Source of the DNA: Gammaproteobacteria bacterium
Lineage (GTDB): Bacteria; Pseudomonadota; Gammaproteobacteria; Steroidobacterales; Steroidobacteraceae
Length of the DNA: 64,000 nucleotides
Reading direction: 5' to 3'
NCBI GenBank assembly: GCA_028293725.1
Contig: JAQGOE010000228.1
Coordinates: 1 to 64,000, forward strand
The notes under the pieces were generated by a model that saw only the letters and a list, made by a program, of their open reading frames with translations, was not told the DNA's origin and made no database searches. Made by a program: the position numbers and the translations under genes. Shown here in pieces: positions 53,082 through 62,303 of the stretch (position 1 is its first letter; each line of letters begins with the position of its first letter).

Positions 53082-55241
53082 ATGTACGCATCACGCTGCG
53101 GGGCGCTGAGCCTCGTTGCCTTGCTTGCTGCTTGCGGTTCGAAAGGGTCCGCGCCGGCAGCGCCAGAGTCACAACCGCCGCCGGCCGCTAAGGCGGCGGT
53201 GAACGCCGCACGCATCACCGCGGCGGACAGCGAGCCCGGCAATTGGATGACTTACGGGCGTACCTACGATGAGCAGCGCTTCAGTCCATTGCAGCGGATC
53301 AATGCTCAGAATGTCAGCCAGCTCAAGCTCGCATGGCACTACGACCTGGACGCGGCTCATCGCGTCCAGGAATCGACGCCCATTGTCGTCGACGGTGTCA
53401 TGTACCTCACCTCTGCGTGGAGCAAAGTGTTTGCTCTGGACCCCGCGACGGGCAAGCAGCTTTGGGTCTTCGACCCTGCGGTGCCTGGCACCACCGGCGT
53501 GAAGGGATGTTGTGATGTAGCCAATCGAGGTGTTGCCGTCTGGAACGGCAAGGCCTACGTGGGAACCTTCGATGGCCGGCTCATCGCCCTGGATGCGGCA
53601 ACGGGCAAACCCGTCTGGTCTGTTTCGACCATAGACAGTGCGGACGCCGACCCCCAGTCGTACACGATCACCGGCGCGCCGCGCATCGTCAAAGGCAAAG
53701 TCATCATCGGCAACGCGGGTGGTGAGTACAAGGCGCGCGGTTACATCACGGCTTATGACGCCGAGACCGGCAAGAAGGTCTGGCGTTTCTATACCGTGCC
53801 TGGCGAGCCCGGCAAGACTGACGGAGCGGCTTCGGACGAGGTCCTCGAGAGCAAGGCGCGCCCAACCTGGAGCGGCGAGTTCTGGAAGTTGGGTGGCGGC
53901 GGGACCACCTGGGATGGCATGGCGTACGACCCGAAACTCGATCTGCTCTACTTCGGCACCGACAACGGCGAGCCCTGGAATCACGCGGCCCGCGGCGGTG
54001 GCGATAACCTCTTCACCGCTTCGATCGTCGCCGTGCGCCCCGACACCGGCGAGTATGTGTGGCACTTTCAGAATACGCCCGGCGAGAGTTGGGATTACTC
54101 AGCCGTGCAACAGATGACACTGGCCGATCTGAGCATCGACGGCAAGGTGCGCCAGGTGATCATGCAGGCGCCGAAGAACGGCTATTTTTATGTGCTCGAC
54201 CGCGCGACGGGTGAATTCATCTCGGCGCAGCCGTTCACGCAAACCAACTGGGCCACGGGTCTGGATCCGAAGACCGGACGCCCGGTTGAAAACCCGCAGG
54301 CGCGGTATGGCGAGACAGGCAAGCCGTGGACTGCCCAGCCAGGGCCGTCCGGCGGGCACTCCTGGCCGGCGATGTCCTACGATCCGTTGACGCACCTCGT
54401 CTACATACCGGTGATCGATGGGGGTTTCGTGTTCATCGGTGACAAGAGTTTCAAGCCGAAGAGCCAGGGTTGGAATACCGCGGTCGACTTCAACTCGGGC
54501 AGTCTGCCCGAAGATCCTAAGGTCATCGCGCAAATCAAGACCACACTGAAGGGGCATCTGTCGGCCTGGGATCCGGTGGCACAGAAGCAGGTCTGGTCCG
54601 TGCCTTACGACACTTCCTGGAATGGCGGCGTGGTCTCTACCGCGGGCAACCTGGTCTTCGAGGGCACGAGCAGGGGCGAGTTCGCGGCCTTCCAGGCCGA
54701 TGATGGTAAGCGCCTCTGGTCGACCCAGACCCACACCGGCATCGTGGCGCCCCCCATCACTTACGAAGCCAACGGCGAGCAGTATGTCGTGGTGGAGATT
54801 GGTTGGGGTGGGGCGTTCGGTCTTGCCGCTGGCCAGCTCGCCCACGATGCGCAGCCGAACGAAGGCAACATTCCGCGTGTGCTGGCGTTCAAGTTGAACG
54901 GCACGGACACGATGCCGACTGCGCCGGCCGCGCGCGATTTGAAGCTTGCGCCGCCGCCGAACAGAGCGAGCGCCAAAGTCGTAGCCCAGGGTAAGTTGCG
55001 CTATCACACCTACTGCAGCATGTGTCACGGCGACAGTGCTTTCAGCGGCGGAGTGTTGCCCGACCTGCGATATTCGGTGGCGTTGAGCGATCCAGGTGTA
55101 TGGCAGAGCATCGTCCACGATGGCGTCCGCTCGGCCAACGGCATGGTCTCGTTCAGCGGCGAGCTGAGCAAAGACGAGATCGAGACGATCCGCTCGTACG
55201 TTATCTATCGCGCGAATGCGACGAAGAACGGGGTAAAGTAG
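53082..55241 (+). CDS. PQQ-dependent quinohemoprotein alcohol dehydrogenase
   Basis: A 719-residue type II quinohemoprotein alcohol dehydrogenase. It joins an eight-bladed PQQ propeller to a C-terminal cytochrome c domain. The vicinal-disulfide cysteines are Cys143-Cys144 (GCCDVANRG), the catalytic Asp is likely Asp338 in ESWDYSA, and the haem motif is C645-SMC-H649. A lipobox, LAAC at residues 15-18, predicts a membrane-anchored periplasmic lipoprotein. It would oxidise a primary alcohol to an aldehyde and pass electrons to a cytochrome. PQQ synthesis genes are not in this window. ATG 53082 has a purine-rich ribosome site; the AraC gene follows after 12 bases. Confidence 0.93.
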   Translation: MYASRCGALSLVALLAACGSKGSAPAAPESQPPPAAKAAVNAARITAADSEPGNWMTYGRTYDEQRFSPLQRINAQNVSQLKLAWHYDLDAAHRVQESTPIVVDGVMYLTSAWSKVFALDPATGKQLWVFDPAVPGTTGVKGCCDVANRGVAVWNGKAYVGTFDGRLIALDAATGKPVWSVSTIDSADADPQSYTITGAPRIVKGKVIIGNAGGEYKARGYITAYDAETGKKVWRFYTVPGEPGKTDGAASDEVLESKARPTWSGEFWKLGGGGTTWDGMAYDPKLDLLYFGTDNGEPWNHAARGGGDNLFTASIVAVRPDTGEYVWHFQNTPGESWDYSAVQQMTLADLSIDGKVRQVIMQAPKNGYFYVLDRATGEFISAQPFTQTNWATGLDPKTGRPVENPQARYGETGKPWTAQPGPSGGHSWPAMSYDPLTHLVYIPVIDGGFVFIGDKSFKPKSQGWNTAVDFNSGSLPEDPKVIAQIKTTLKGHLSAWDPVAQKQVWSVPYDTSWNGGVVSTAGNLVFEGTSRGEFAAFQADDGKRLWSTQTHTGIVAPPITYEANGEQYVVVEIGWGGAFGLAAGQLAHDAQPNEGNIPRVLAFKLNGTDTMPTAPAARDLKLAPPPNRASAKVVAQGKLRYHTYCSMCHGDSAFSGGVLPDLRYSVALSDPGVWQSIVHDGVRSANGMVSFSGELSKDEIETIRSYVIYRANATKNGVK

Positions 55242-55253
55242 AGGCGTAAACCA

Positions 55254-56114
55254 GTGCCAAGGGGACGCGGGCGCGAGATGGCTTCGTTCGGCAACACGCT
55301 GCAGGTCGGCGGGCTGCGTATGGCTGAAGTGTGCTCGTTGCCTGATGGGGTGGAGCACCCCATGCCTGCGACGGAGAATCCGGACGAGGCGCTTTTTTTC
55401 CTGGTGCTGCAACTCGAAGGCAGCAGCATTCATCGTCAGGACGAGCGCGACGCAAAGCTCTCTCCCGGCGATTTCACGCTCTGCGCCTCGACACGCCCCT
55501 ACGAAATGACCCGGCCGGTGCCGGGTCGTTGCCTGGTGATCGTGATCCCCGACAACCTCATGCGCCGACATCTTGCTTGCCCCGACGACGTCGTCGCCGT
55601 CCGCATGGCGGGGAACCGTGGCATGACAGGCGTGCTGTCTGACTTCATCAAGAGCTTCTGGGACTGTCGTGCGGATGCCGCCGATCCGGCCGTGGCCTTG
55701 CGCATGTCGTACACGCTGCTCGATCTCATCGCCGCAGCCTATTCAGTTTCCCCGCATGCCCGCCACGAGCAGTCATCGCTCGTCGCCGCCCACCGCGTAC
55801 GAATCATCTCTTATATCGAAGCGCGCCTGCGCGATCCGCAGCTCAACCCGACGACCGTGGCGCGAGCCTGTAAAATAACGGTCCGCTACCTGCATCATCT
55901 TTTTACCGCCGAATCCGAAACGGTGACGCAATACATCCAGCGACGCCGCCTCGAGGAGTGCGCCCGTGCGTTAATCGCTGCCCCTGTCCGTGGCCGCCTC
56001 GTGACCGAGATCGCCTTTGACTACGGCTTCAACAGCCTCACTCATTTCGGCCGTGTGTTCCGCAACCAATTCGGTTTGACGCCCAGCGAATACCGCCGCG
56101 CAGCCAGAGATTGA
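55254..56114 (+). CDS. AraC-family regulator inside the catabolic operon
   Basis: A 286-residue paralogue of the two other AraC regulators nearby, with the same double HTH (VARACKITVRYLHHLFTAESETVTQYI, LVTEIAFDYGFNSLTHFGRVFRNQF). It lacks about 40 N-terminal residues present in the paralogues, starting at the strand equivalent to GDIRLGEV. GTG 55254 or ATG 55278 could be the start. It lies between the PQQ dehydrogenase (12-base gap) and the hydroxyacid dehydrogenase (4-base gap), so it is transcribed with the genes it may regulate. Confidence 0.88.
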   Translation: MPRGRGREMASFGNTLQVGGLRMAEVCSLPDGVEHPMPATENPDEALFFLVLQLEGSSIHRQDERDAKLSPGDFTLCASTRPYEMTRPVPGRCLVIVIPDNLMRRHLACPDDVVAVRMAGNRGMTGVLSDFIKSFWDCRADAADPAVALRMSYTLLDLIAAAYSVSPHARHEQSSLVAAHRVRIISYIEARLRDPQLNPTTVARACKITVRYLHHLFTAESETVTQYIQRRRLEECARALIAAPVRGRLVTEIAFDYGFNSLTHFGRVFRNQFGLTPSEYRRAARD

Positions 56115-56118
56115 TCCC

Positions 56119-57090
56119 ATGCCAACGCCAAAAATCCTCCTCACCCGCCGCTGGCCCAGCGAGGTCGAGCATTACCTTTCTCAGCGCTACGACGTCACCA
56201 TAAATGAGCACGACACGCCCCCCGACGCGGTGGCGCTGAAGGCGGCCCTGGCGTCCTACGATGCCGTGTGCCCCACCGTAACCGACAAACTCAACGCCGA
56301 CGTGCTCGCGGCCGGCGGCGGTCGGGTCAAGATTCTCGGCAACTATGGGGTCGGGGTTAGTCACATCGATCTGCCTACCTGCAAACGCCTCGGTATCGTC
56401 GTCACCAACACTCCAGATGTCCTCACGGATGCCACCGCCGAAATCGCTGTCACTTTGATGCTCATGGCGGCCCGTCGCGCCGGCGAAGGCGAGCGACAGG
56501 TTCGCGGCCACAAGTGGGATGGCTGGGCCCCGACGCGCATGATTGGCGCGGGTGTCACAGGTAAAACGCTGGGCTTGGTAGGTTTCGGCCGCATCGGCCA
56601 GGCGACCGCGCAGAAAGCGCACCACGGCTTCGGCATGCCGGTCCTCTACTATTCCCGCAAACGAGCCGCCCCCGAAGTGGAAGCGCGCACGGGCGGCCAA
56701 CATTGCGCCTCGCTGGACGAGTTGTTGGAGCGCGCGGATTTCGTGTCACTGCACTGCCCCGGTGGTGCCGAGACCCGGCATCTTCTGAATGCGGCCCGCC
56801 TCGACCGGATGAAGCGCTCGGCTTTTCTCATCAACACGGCCCGTGGCGAGGTGGTCGACGAGGCTGCGCTCGCCAATGCTCTGCGCAATCGGGTGATCGC
56901 GGGCGCCGGCCTCGATGTTTACGAGCACGAGCCCCGGGTGCCCGAAGCCTTCCTCGGGTTGGAAAACGTGGTCCTGCTACCCCATCTGGGGAGTGCGACG
57001 CTGGAGACGCGCGTCGCCATGGGAATGCGTGTTGCTGAGAACCTGGAACGGTTTTTCGCGGGCCTCGAGCCGGCAGACCGCGTGGCTTGA
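56119..57090 (+). CDS. D-2-hydroxyacid dehydrogenase (glyoxylate/hydroxypyruvate reductase-like)
   Basis: A 323-residue NAD(P)-dependent dehydrogenase of the D-isomer-specific family. The Rossmann motif is GLVGFGRIGQ, and the catalytic Arg, Glu and His lie in NTARGEVVDE, YEHEP and LLPHLGSAT. The pattern NYGVGVSHIDL and NTPDVLTDATAEIAVTLML resembles glyoxylate/hydroxypyruvate and D-glycerate dehydrogenases. ATG 56119 is 4 bases after the AraC stop. In this operon it may process a two- or three-carbon hydroxyacid released from the substrate, but the true substrate is unknown. Confidence 0.9.
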   Translation: MPTPKILLTRRWPSEVEHYLSQRYDVTINEHDTPPDAVALKAALASYDAVCPTVTDKLNADVLAAGGGRVKILGNYGVGVSHIDLPTCKRLGIVVTNTPDVLTDATAEIAVTLMLMAARRAGEGERQVRGHKWDGWAPTRMIGAGVTGKTLGLVGFGRIGQATAQKAHHGFGMPVLYYSRKRAAPEVEARTGGQHCASLDELLERADFVSLHCPGGAETRHLLNAARLDRMKRSAFLINTARGEVVDEAALANALRNRVIAGAGLDVYEHEPRVPEAFLGLENVVLLPHLGSATLETRVAMGMRVAENLERFFAGLEPADRVA

Positions 57091-57104
57091 GCGGGAGTGT
57101 TTAC

Positions 57105-58646
57105 ATGATCAAACGGATCCGTCTCGCGGCTTTCCTGGTGGCCTTGACCGCCGCGCAGTGGAGTTATGCCGCGCCGGGTGACTGCGGCAAGCTGAAAGGA
57201 ATGAAGTTTGCCAACACGCGACTCATGGTGGTCGAAGAGGTCACTCCGAATCCGGTGTGGATCTATCCTCCCTCGCTGTTCACGACCATGGCAGAGCAGT
57301 TCGCCAAAGGCCCGGTAGGGGTGCAGAAGCCGTTCTGTCGGGTCGTCGGCATCATTGAGAAGGAAATCAACTTTGAGGTCTGGCTGCCGCGGGACTGGAA
57401 TGGCAAATTCCAGGGCGTCGGCAATGGTGGTCTCACGGGCGCCATCAACTATCCCTCCATGGGCACCGCGCTCGGCCAGGGATATGCCACCGCATCCACG
57501 GACACTGGGCATCGCACGGAGCAGGGGTTCTTCGAAGACGAGTGGCTCGAAGGCCATCCGCAGCGTCTCATCAACTTCGCGTACCGGGCGCATCACCTCA
57601 TGGCCCAGACGGCGAAGCGGATCGTCGCGGCTTACTACACCAAGCCCGCGACACGCGCGTACTACAGCGGGTGCTCCTCGGGCGGCTGGGAAGGATTGAG
57701 TGAGGCGGAAAGGTATCCGGACGATTACGACGGGATCGTGGTGGGCGCACCCGCTATCAATCTCGTGAAAGTGCAGACGCGGGGCATTCTCATTGCGCAA
57801 ATGTCGCTGAAGAATCCTGAGGGTAATCTCACCCACGATCTGGCGGTGAGGCTCGTAGCTGCCGCCGTTGCGAAGTGCGACGCCAAAGACGGGCTCAAGG
57901 ATGGGGTCATCGACGATCCGCGCAATTGTGACTTCGATTCGGCGGAGCTGCAGTGTCAGAGCGACACCGCGAAAGACTGCCTTTCGCCGGCGCAGGTACG
58001 GATGGCGAAGGTGCTTTACGGACCGTTGAAAAGCCGCGGCGGGATGCCGCTCTATCCGGGGGCCGCCCTGGGCGCGTCGCCCCTGGCGGAGCTGCCCCCA
58101 TCCTCCACAAAGTCAAAGCCTGGCGACGCCGCTATTACACGCATGCTGCCGCAGAAGCCGTCCTGGACGGTCAATACGTTTGACCCCGACAGGGACATTC
58201 CGGTGCTGGAAAAGCAGCTCGGGTCCACGCTCGATGCCGCCGATCCCGATCTGCATCGATTTCAGGCGCATGGCGGCAAGCTGATCATGTACCACGGCTG
58301 GGCGGACCCCCTGCTGTCGCCTTACAACACGCTCGATTATTACGGCAGCGTGGTGCAGTCGATGGGTGGCCAGCAGGCGACGGATGGCTTTCTGCGACTG
58401 TTCATGGTTCCCGGGATGGAACATTGCCGCGGCGGTCCGGGTCCGAATACGTTCGATGCGGTTGCGCCGCTCGATGATTGGGTCGAGCATGGTGTCCCCC
58501 CGGAGCGGATCATCGCTTCGCATAACGGGGCGGACGGTAAGCAGGTCGACCGTACCCGACCGCTGTGCCGGTACCCGCAGGTAGCCCGGTATAAAGGCAC
58601 TGGCAGCACGGACGAAGCCGCGAGCTTCAGCTGCCAGACGCTGTAG
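57105..58646 (+). CDS. Tannase/feruloyl-esterase-family hydrolase
   Basis: A 513-residue secreted alpha/beta-hydrolase of the tannase family, which includes tannases, feruloyl esterases and MHETase. The signal peptide is IRLAAFLVALTAAQWSYA. The family's CS-D-HC motif is complete: Cys190-Ser191 (SGCSSGGWEG), Asp401 (GWADPLL) and His440-Cys441 (MEHCRGG), where the adjacent cysteines form the disulfide bridging Ser and His. It should cleave an ester of an aromatic acid. ATG 57105 has GGGAG upstream; TTG 57087 is in frame but less likely. It lies 14 bases after the hydroxyacid dehydrogenase and 16 before the second aldehyde dehydrogenase. Confidence 0.92.
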   Translation: MIKRIRLAAFLVALTAAQWSYAAPGDCGKLKGMKFANTRLMVVEEVTPNPVWIYPPSLFTTMAEQFAKGPVGVQKPFCRVVGIIEKEINFEVWLPRDWNGKFQGVGNGGLTGAINYPSMGTALGQGYATASTDTGHRTEQGFFEDEWLEGHPQRLINFAYRAHHLMAQTAKRIVAAYYTKPATRAYYSGCSSGGWEGLSEAERYPDDYDGIVVGAPAINLVKVQTRGILIAQMSLKNPEGNLTHDLAVRLVAAAVAKCDAKDGLKDGVIDDPRNCDFDSAELQCQSDTAKDCLSPAQVRMAKVLYGPLKSRGGMPLYPGAALGASPLAELPPSSTKSKPGDAAITRMLPQKPSWTVNTFDPDRDIPVLEKQLGSTLDAADPDLHRFQAHGGKLIMYHGWADPLLSPYNTLDYYGSVVQSMGGQQATDGFLRLFMVPGMEHCRGGPGPNTFDAVAPLDDWVEHGVPPERIIASHNGADGKQVDRTRPLCRYPQVARYKGTGSTDEAASFSCQTL

Positions 58647-58662
58647 ATTCGTAGGAGAAGAG

Positions 58663-60159
58663 ATGAACGCACAGATTTCACCCCGGAACGAGCCGCTCGC
58701 CCTGGTGGGCAGCTTTTTGGCCCGGACCCACGGCCTTTTCATTGACGGCAAGTTCGTTCCCGCCCTGTCGGGCGAGATGTTCGACGTCATCAATCCCGCC
58801 ACCGGCGAAGTCTTCGCGAAGGCAGCCGCCGGTGGAGCTGAGGATATCGACCTCGCGGTAAAAGCCGCGCGCCGGGCCTTTGACAGTGGTCCGTGGTCGA
58901 CCATGAACCCCTCCGGTCGCCGTAATCTGATGTGGAAGCTCTCCGACGCCATCGAGAAGAACGCGGAGGAGATCGCGACGCTCGAGAGTCTCGATAACGG
59001 TATGCCGATTACCATGGCGCGATTCATGGCGGCCGGCGCCTCCGAGTGCCTGCGCTACAACGCGGGTTGGGTCGGCAAGATCATCGGTGAGACTCCCAAC
59101 ATCGCCGCGCCGAGTCATCATGTCTACACGCTGCGCGAGCCTGTTGGTGTGGTCGGGGCCATCACGCCCTGGAACGTGCCGCTCGCGATGGAAGTGGCCA
59201 AAATCGCCTCCGCTCTCGCGGCCGGTTGCACCGTGGTGTTGAAGCCGGCGGAGCTGACTCCGCTGACGGCTATTCGACTGGCGGAGCTCATTGCGGAAGT
59301 GGGCTTCCCGCCGGGAGTGGTGAACATCGTCACGGGGTTTGGCGATCCGGCCGGTAAGGCACTGGCGCTGCACCCTGAAGTCGACAAGATCTCGTTCACC
59401 GGCTCGACCGTGGTGGGTAAATCCATCGTGGCTGCGGCGGCCGGCAACCTAAAGCGCGTCGCCCTCGAGCTCGGTGGCAAGTCACCCGTCATCGTGTTTC
59501 CCGACGCCGATATAGAGCGTGCCACGGCCGGTGCTGCCGACGGCATTTTCCGGAACGCTGGTCAGATCTGTGTGGCCGGCTCGCGCCTCTACGTGCACAA
59601 GAAGGTGTTTGATCAGGTCGTCGAGGGCGTCGTGGCCCGCGCAAAAGCGCTGAAGGTCGGTCCTGGGATGCAGCCGGACACGCAGATGGGTCCTCTGATT
59701 TCGCAGAAGCAACTCGACCGCGTGTCAGGATATGTGGATTCGGGAGCCGAGCAGGGCGCCGAAGTCGTCGTTGGCGGGAAGCGTGTCGAAGGCAAAGGCT
59801 ACTTCATGCAGCCGACCGTGCTCGCCGAGACGAACCGCGACATGCGCGTCGTACGCGAAGAAATCTTCGGACCCGTCGTTTGCGCGATGCCGATCGACGA
59901 CGAGGATCTCGATCGTATCGTGCGGATCGCCAACGATACCGACTACGGCCTTTCTTCCAGCGTCTGGACCCGTGACATCAGCCTGGCTCACAAGCTGGCG
60001 CGCCGGATCAAGGCGGGCACCGTGCGCATCAACGGCGGCATGGGGCTCGACTACGCCATGCCGTTCGGTGGTTACAAACAGTCGGGTTGGGGTCGGGAGA
60101 ACAGCCGCGAGGGTGTCGAGGCCTATACCGAGGTTAAGACGGTGTCGGTGGCTCTGTAA
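58663..60159 (+). CDS. NAD-dependent aldehyde dehydrogenase
   Basis: A 498-residue paralogue of the first dehydrogenase in this operon. The catalytic Cys303 lies in RNAGQICVAGSR, and LELGGKSP carries the Glu. The N-terminus differs, and the C-terminal GMGLDYAMPFGGYKQSGWG resembles betaine-aldehyde/gamma-hydroxymuconic-semialdehyde types, so the two enzymes likely have different aldehydes. ATG 58663 has AGGAG 6 bases upstream. It is the last gene of the plus-strand run and is followed by a strong hairpin. Confidence 0.92.
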   Translation: MNAQISPRNEPLALVGSFLARTHGLFIDGKFVPALSGEMFDVINPATGEVFAKAAAGGAEDIDLAVKAARRAFDSGPWSTMNPSGRRNLMWKLSDAIEKNAEEIATLESLDNGMPITMARFMAAGASECLRYNAGWVGKIIGETPNIAAPSHHVYTLREPVGVVGAITPWNVPLAMEVAKIASALAAGCTVVLKPAELTPLTAIRLAELIAEVGFPPGVVNIVTGFGDPAGKALALHPEVDKISFTGSTVVGKSIVAAAAGNLKRVALELGGKSPVIVFPDADIERATAGAADGIFRNAGQICVAGSRLYVHKKVFDQVVEGVVARAKALKVGPGMQPDTQMGPLISQKQLDRVSGYVDSGAEQGAEVVVGGKRVEGKGYFMQPTVLAETNRDMRVVREEIFGPVVCAMPIDDEDLDRIVRIANDTDYGLSSSVWTRDISLAHKLARRIKAGTVRINGGMGLDYAMPFGGYKQSGWGRENSREGVEAYTEVKTVSVAL

Positions 60160-60165
60160 TTCGAG

Positions 60166-60188
60166 AGGGGGGAGCGCCGCTCCCCCCT
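60166..60188. terminator. Strong hairpin at the end of the catabolic operon
   Basis: Eleven-base perfect arms AGGGGGGAGCG and CGCTCCCCCCT around a single C lie 6 bases after the stop, between convergent genes. No T-tract follows, but the location makes this the probable transcript end for the plus-strand operon and perhaps also for the convergent amidohydrolase gene. Confidence 0.6.
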
Positions 60189-60211
60189 GGGCATTGCGCC
60201 CCCGGTGTCAC

Positions 60212-61264
60212 TTACAAGCCAAACACCGCTTCCGCGTTCGTCTGGTAGAACTTCTTCTGGTCGGCGACTGACAGGGAAGAGCGCTCCATCTCTTTCACTT
60301 CCTCCGGCGCGTACTGGTACGGGTAGTCCATTGCGTACAGCACCCGGTCCATGCCCAGGACCTGCTGGCAGAACTGGATCGCCGGTGCCCAGGCCATGCC
60401 GCTGTTGGTGACGAACACATTTTCCCGCATGTAGTCGCTGACTTTTTTCTTGAGCGGCTTCATGAAGGCATAGCGCTTCGAGCTCACCGTCGCGTGATGC
60501 ATGTAGTCGAGGCGGAAGAGCCAGAAGGGCAGCGCCTCGCCCAGGTGGCCGACGACGATCTTCAACTGCGGAAAGCGATCGAAGGCACCGCTCGTGATGA
60601 TGGACAGCAGGTGCATCCCCGTGTCGACACCGAATCCGTAGATGGCGCCGTCGAGTCCGCGAGCCAGCAAGGGCTCGATGAGCCCTTTCGAGGGGCTGTT
60701 GGGATGCAGGTAGATGGGGACATCGAGCGCTTCCGCCGCGGCGAAAATATCCCAGAACTTCGGGTCGTCCAAATATTCGCCCAGGGTGTGCGAGTTCAGA
60801 ATCGCACCCTTCAGGCCGAGTTGACGGACGCCGCGCTCGAGCTCCTTGGCGCCTTCCTTCGGGTTCTGAGGGGCAACGGCGGCCAGGCCCGCGTAGCGAT
60901 CAGGATATTTCCGGATGGCTTCCGCGAGCTGATCGTTGCTGGAGATCGCGACCGACACGGCGGTTGCCGCGTCAAACACCTGCACGCCGGGTGAGGTGAG
61001 GGAGAGGATCTGTTTGTCGACGCCGCTCGCGTTCATGTCGTCGATGCGTGGCTGCCCCAGTTCCTGCAGACGATCGATGATGAACTTGGGACGTGGGTTC
61101 TGGTTGCCGAGGTAGAAGCCCCAGAGGCTTTTGAAGCCCGGATCGTCGAGTGTGTTCTCGGCCAGCATGCGACGGTAGAGATTCAACATCTCGCTGGTTG
61201 CCCAGGCCTCTTCGGTCGCGATCCGCAGGTGGCCCGGACGGCTGTTCGACTCACTGGATGACAT
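60212..61264 (-). CDS. Amidohydrolase-family decarboxylase (LigW/gamma-resorcylate decarboxylase-like)
   Basis: A 350-residue metal-dependent TIM-barrel enzyme of the ACMSD group. It begins IATEEAW, where Glu18 replaces the first HxH as in LigW. Other ligand motifs are YLHPN, the metal His of VVGHLGE, and Asp in AMDYPYQY. The stretch GVDKQILSLTSPGVQVFD resembles 5-carboxyvanillate and gamma-resorcylate decarboxylases, which non-oxidatively decarboxylate hydroxylated aromatic acids. ATG 61264 has a strong GGGGGA ribosome site. It is downstream of, and co-directional with, the third AraC gene (51-base gap) and convergent with the catabolic operon. Confidence 0.88.
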   Translation of the reverse strand: MSSSESNSRPGHLRIATEEAWATSEMLNLYRRMLAENTLDDPGFKSLWGFYLGNQNPRPKFIIDRLQELGQPRIDDMNASGVDKQILSLTSPGVQVFDAATAVSVAISSNDQLAEAIRKYPDRYAGLAAVAPQNPKEGAKELERGVRQLGLKGAILNSHTLGEYLDDPKFWDIFAAAEALDVPIYLHPNSPSKGLIEPLLARGLDGAIYGFGVDTGMHLLSIITSGAFDRFPQLKIVVGHLGEALPFWLFRLDYMHHATVSSKRYAFMKPLKKKVSDYMRENVFVTNSGMAWAPAIQFCQQVLGMDRVLYAMDYPYQYAPEEVKEMERSSLSVADQKKFYQTNAEAVFGL

Positions 61265-61315
61265 GCTGTTTCCCCCTTTTAGTATGGCACTGCCGTTGCT
61301 TTGCTCAAGGGCCCC

Positions 61316-62278
61316 TCAGAGGCCCGTTTGTAGCTGCCGGTAATCGCGCGGTGTGATGCCGTAGCGAGCGCGGAATACGCGGCCGAAGTGCGTCGGACTG
61401 TTGAAGCCGAAGTCGAAGGCAATCGAGGTGACTGTGCGTGTCCGCTGCGACGGGATGGTGAGGGCCCGTGAGCACTCTTCCAGGCGGCGGCGCAGTATGA
61501 ATCGCGCGACGGTCTCCGCTTCTTCCGAGAAAAGATGATGCAGGTATCGCGGCGTCATCTTGCAAGCTTCTGCGACCCGCATGGGTGTGAGATCGGGGTC
61601 GCCGAGATGAGCCTCGATGTAGTTCACGATCCGTATGCGGTGCGACGTGGCCAGCGAGGAGCGGTCGGACTGCGCCTGTGGCAACGTCGTATAGGCGCTC
61701 GCCATCAGGTCGAGAATCGCGCGGCTGATACGGGGAACGACAATCGGATCGACGTCGTCGCGGCAGCGGGCCCAGAAGTCGCGCAGGAATTGCGACAGCA
61801 GTCCCGACAGACCCGAGCTTCCGGACATCGGGATGGCCACCACGCTCTCGGGCGAGGCGAGATGGCGCCGCAGGAGGGTGTCGGGAATGCCCACCACGAA
61901 CATGCGGTTGGATTTCTCGAACTGCATCTCGTACGGACGCGCCGTATCGCAAAGGGTGAAGTCCCCCGGACCGAGTCTGGCCTCACGACCGTCCTGCCGG
62001 TTGATGCTCTCGCCTTCGAGTTGCATCTGCAGGAAGAACATGGGGATTCGGGTGCGTGCCACGTGGGCGCGCAGGTGTCGGACGGTTTGCGCGTCCGAGT
62101 AGACCTCGCCAAGACGGATATCGCCCAGCTTCGTGCGTGTCAGGCGGCCGTTGAAGTTCCGCGGGTCCACCGGGTCGGATACGAGTGGCGTGAACGAGGC
62201 ACAGGCCGCATCATTCCAGAACTCAATTTTGCGGCGCGGCTCCATGCCGGCCGTCGAAAAGGTTTCAAGTTGCGTCAT
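61316..62278 (-). CDS. AraC-family regulator (paralogue)
   Basis: A 320-residue regulator nearly collinear with the one at 50250-51212; both begin QLETFSTA and share RLTRT-x-x-GDIRL, INRQ and ARPYE segments. The double HTH is AEACKMTPRYLHHLFSEEAETVARFI and TVTSIAFDFGFNSPTHFGRVFRARY. It precedes the LigW-like amidohydrolase gene and diverges from a MarR regulator, with an AT-rich dyad in between. It probably controls the amidohydrolase and perhaps the neighbouring operon. Confidence 0.92.
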   Translation of the reverse strand: MTQLETFSTAGMEPRRKIEFWNDAACASFTPLVSDPVDPRNFNGRLTRTKLGDIRLGEVYSDAQTVRHLRAHVARTRIPMFFLQMQLEGESINRQDGREARLGPGDFTLCDTARPYEMQFEKSNRMFVVGIPDTLLRRHLASPESVVAIPMSGSSGLSGLLSQFLRDFWARCRDDVDPIVVPRISRAILDLMASAYTTLPQAQSDRSSLATSHRIRIVNYIEAHLGDPDLTPMRVAEACKMTPRYLHHLFSEEAETVARFILRRRLEECSRALTIPSQRTRTVTSIAFDFGFNSPTHFGRVFRARYGITPRDYRQLQTGL

Positions 62279-62303
62279 GCGCTGACTGGTCGGGCCTCAA
62301 ACG

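Noticed and set aside
54099..55571. 490-codon open frame on the minus strand
   Set aside because: Antisense to the PQQ dehydrogenase, which has all its motifs; the reverse frame shows no recognisable domain.
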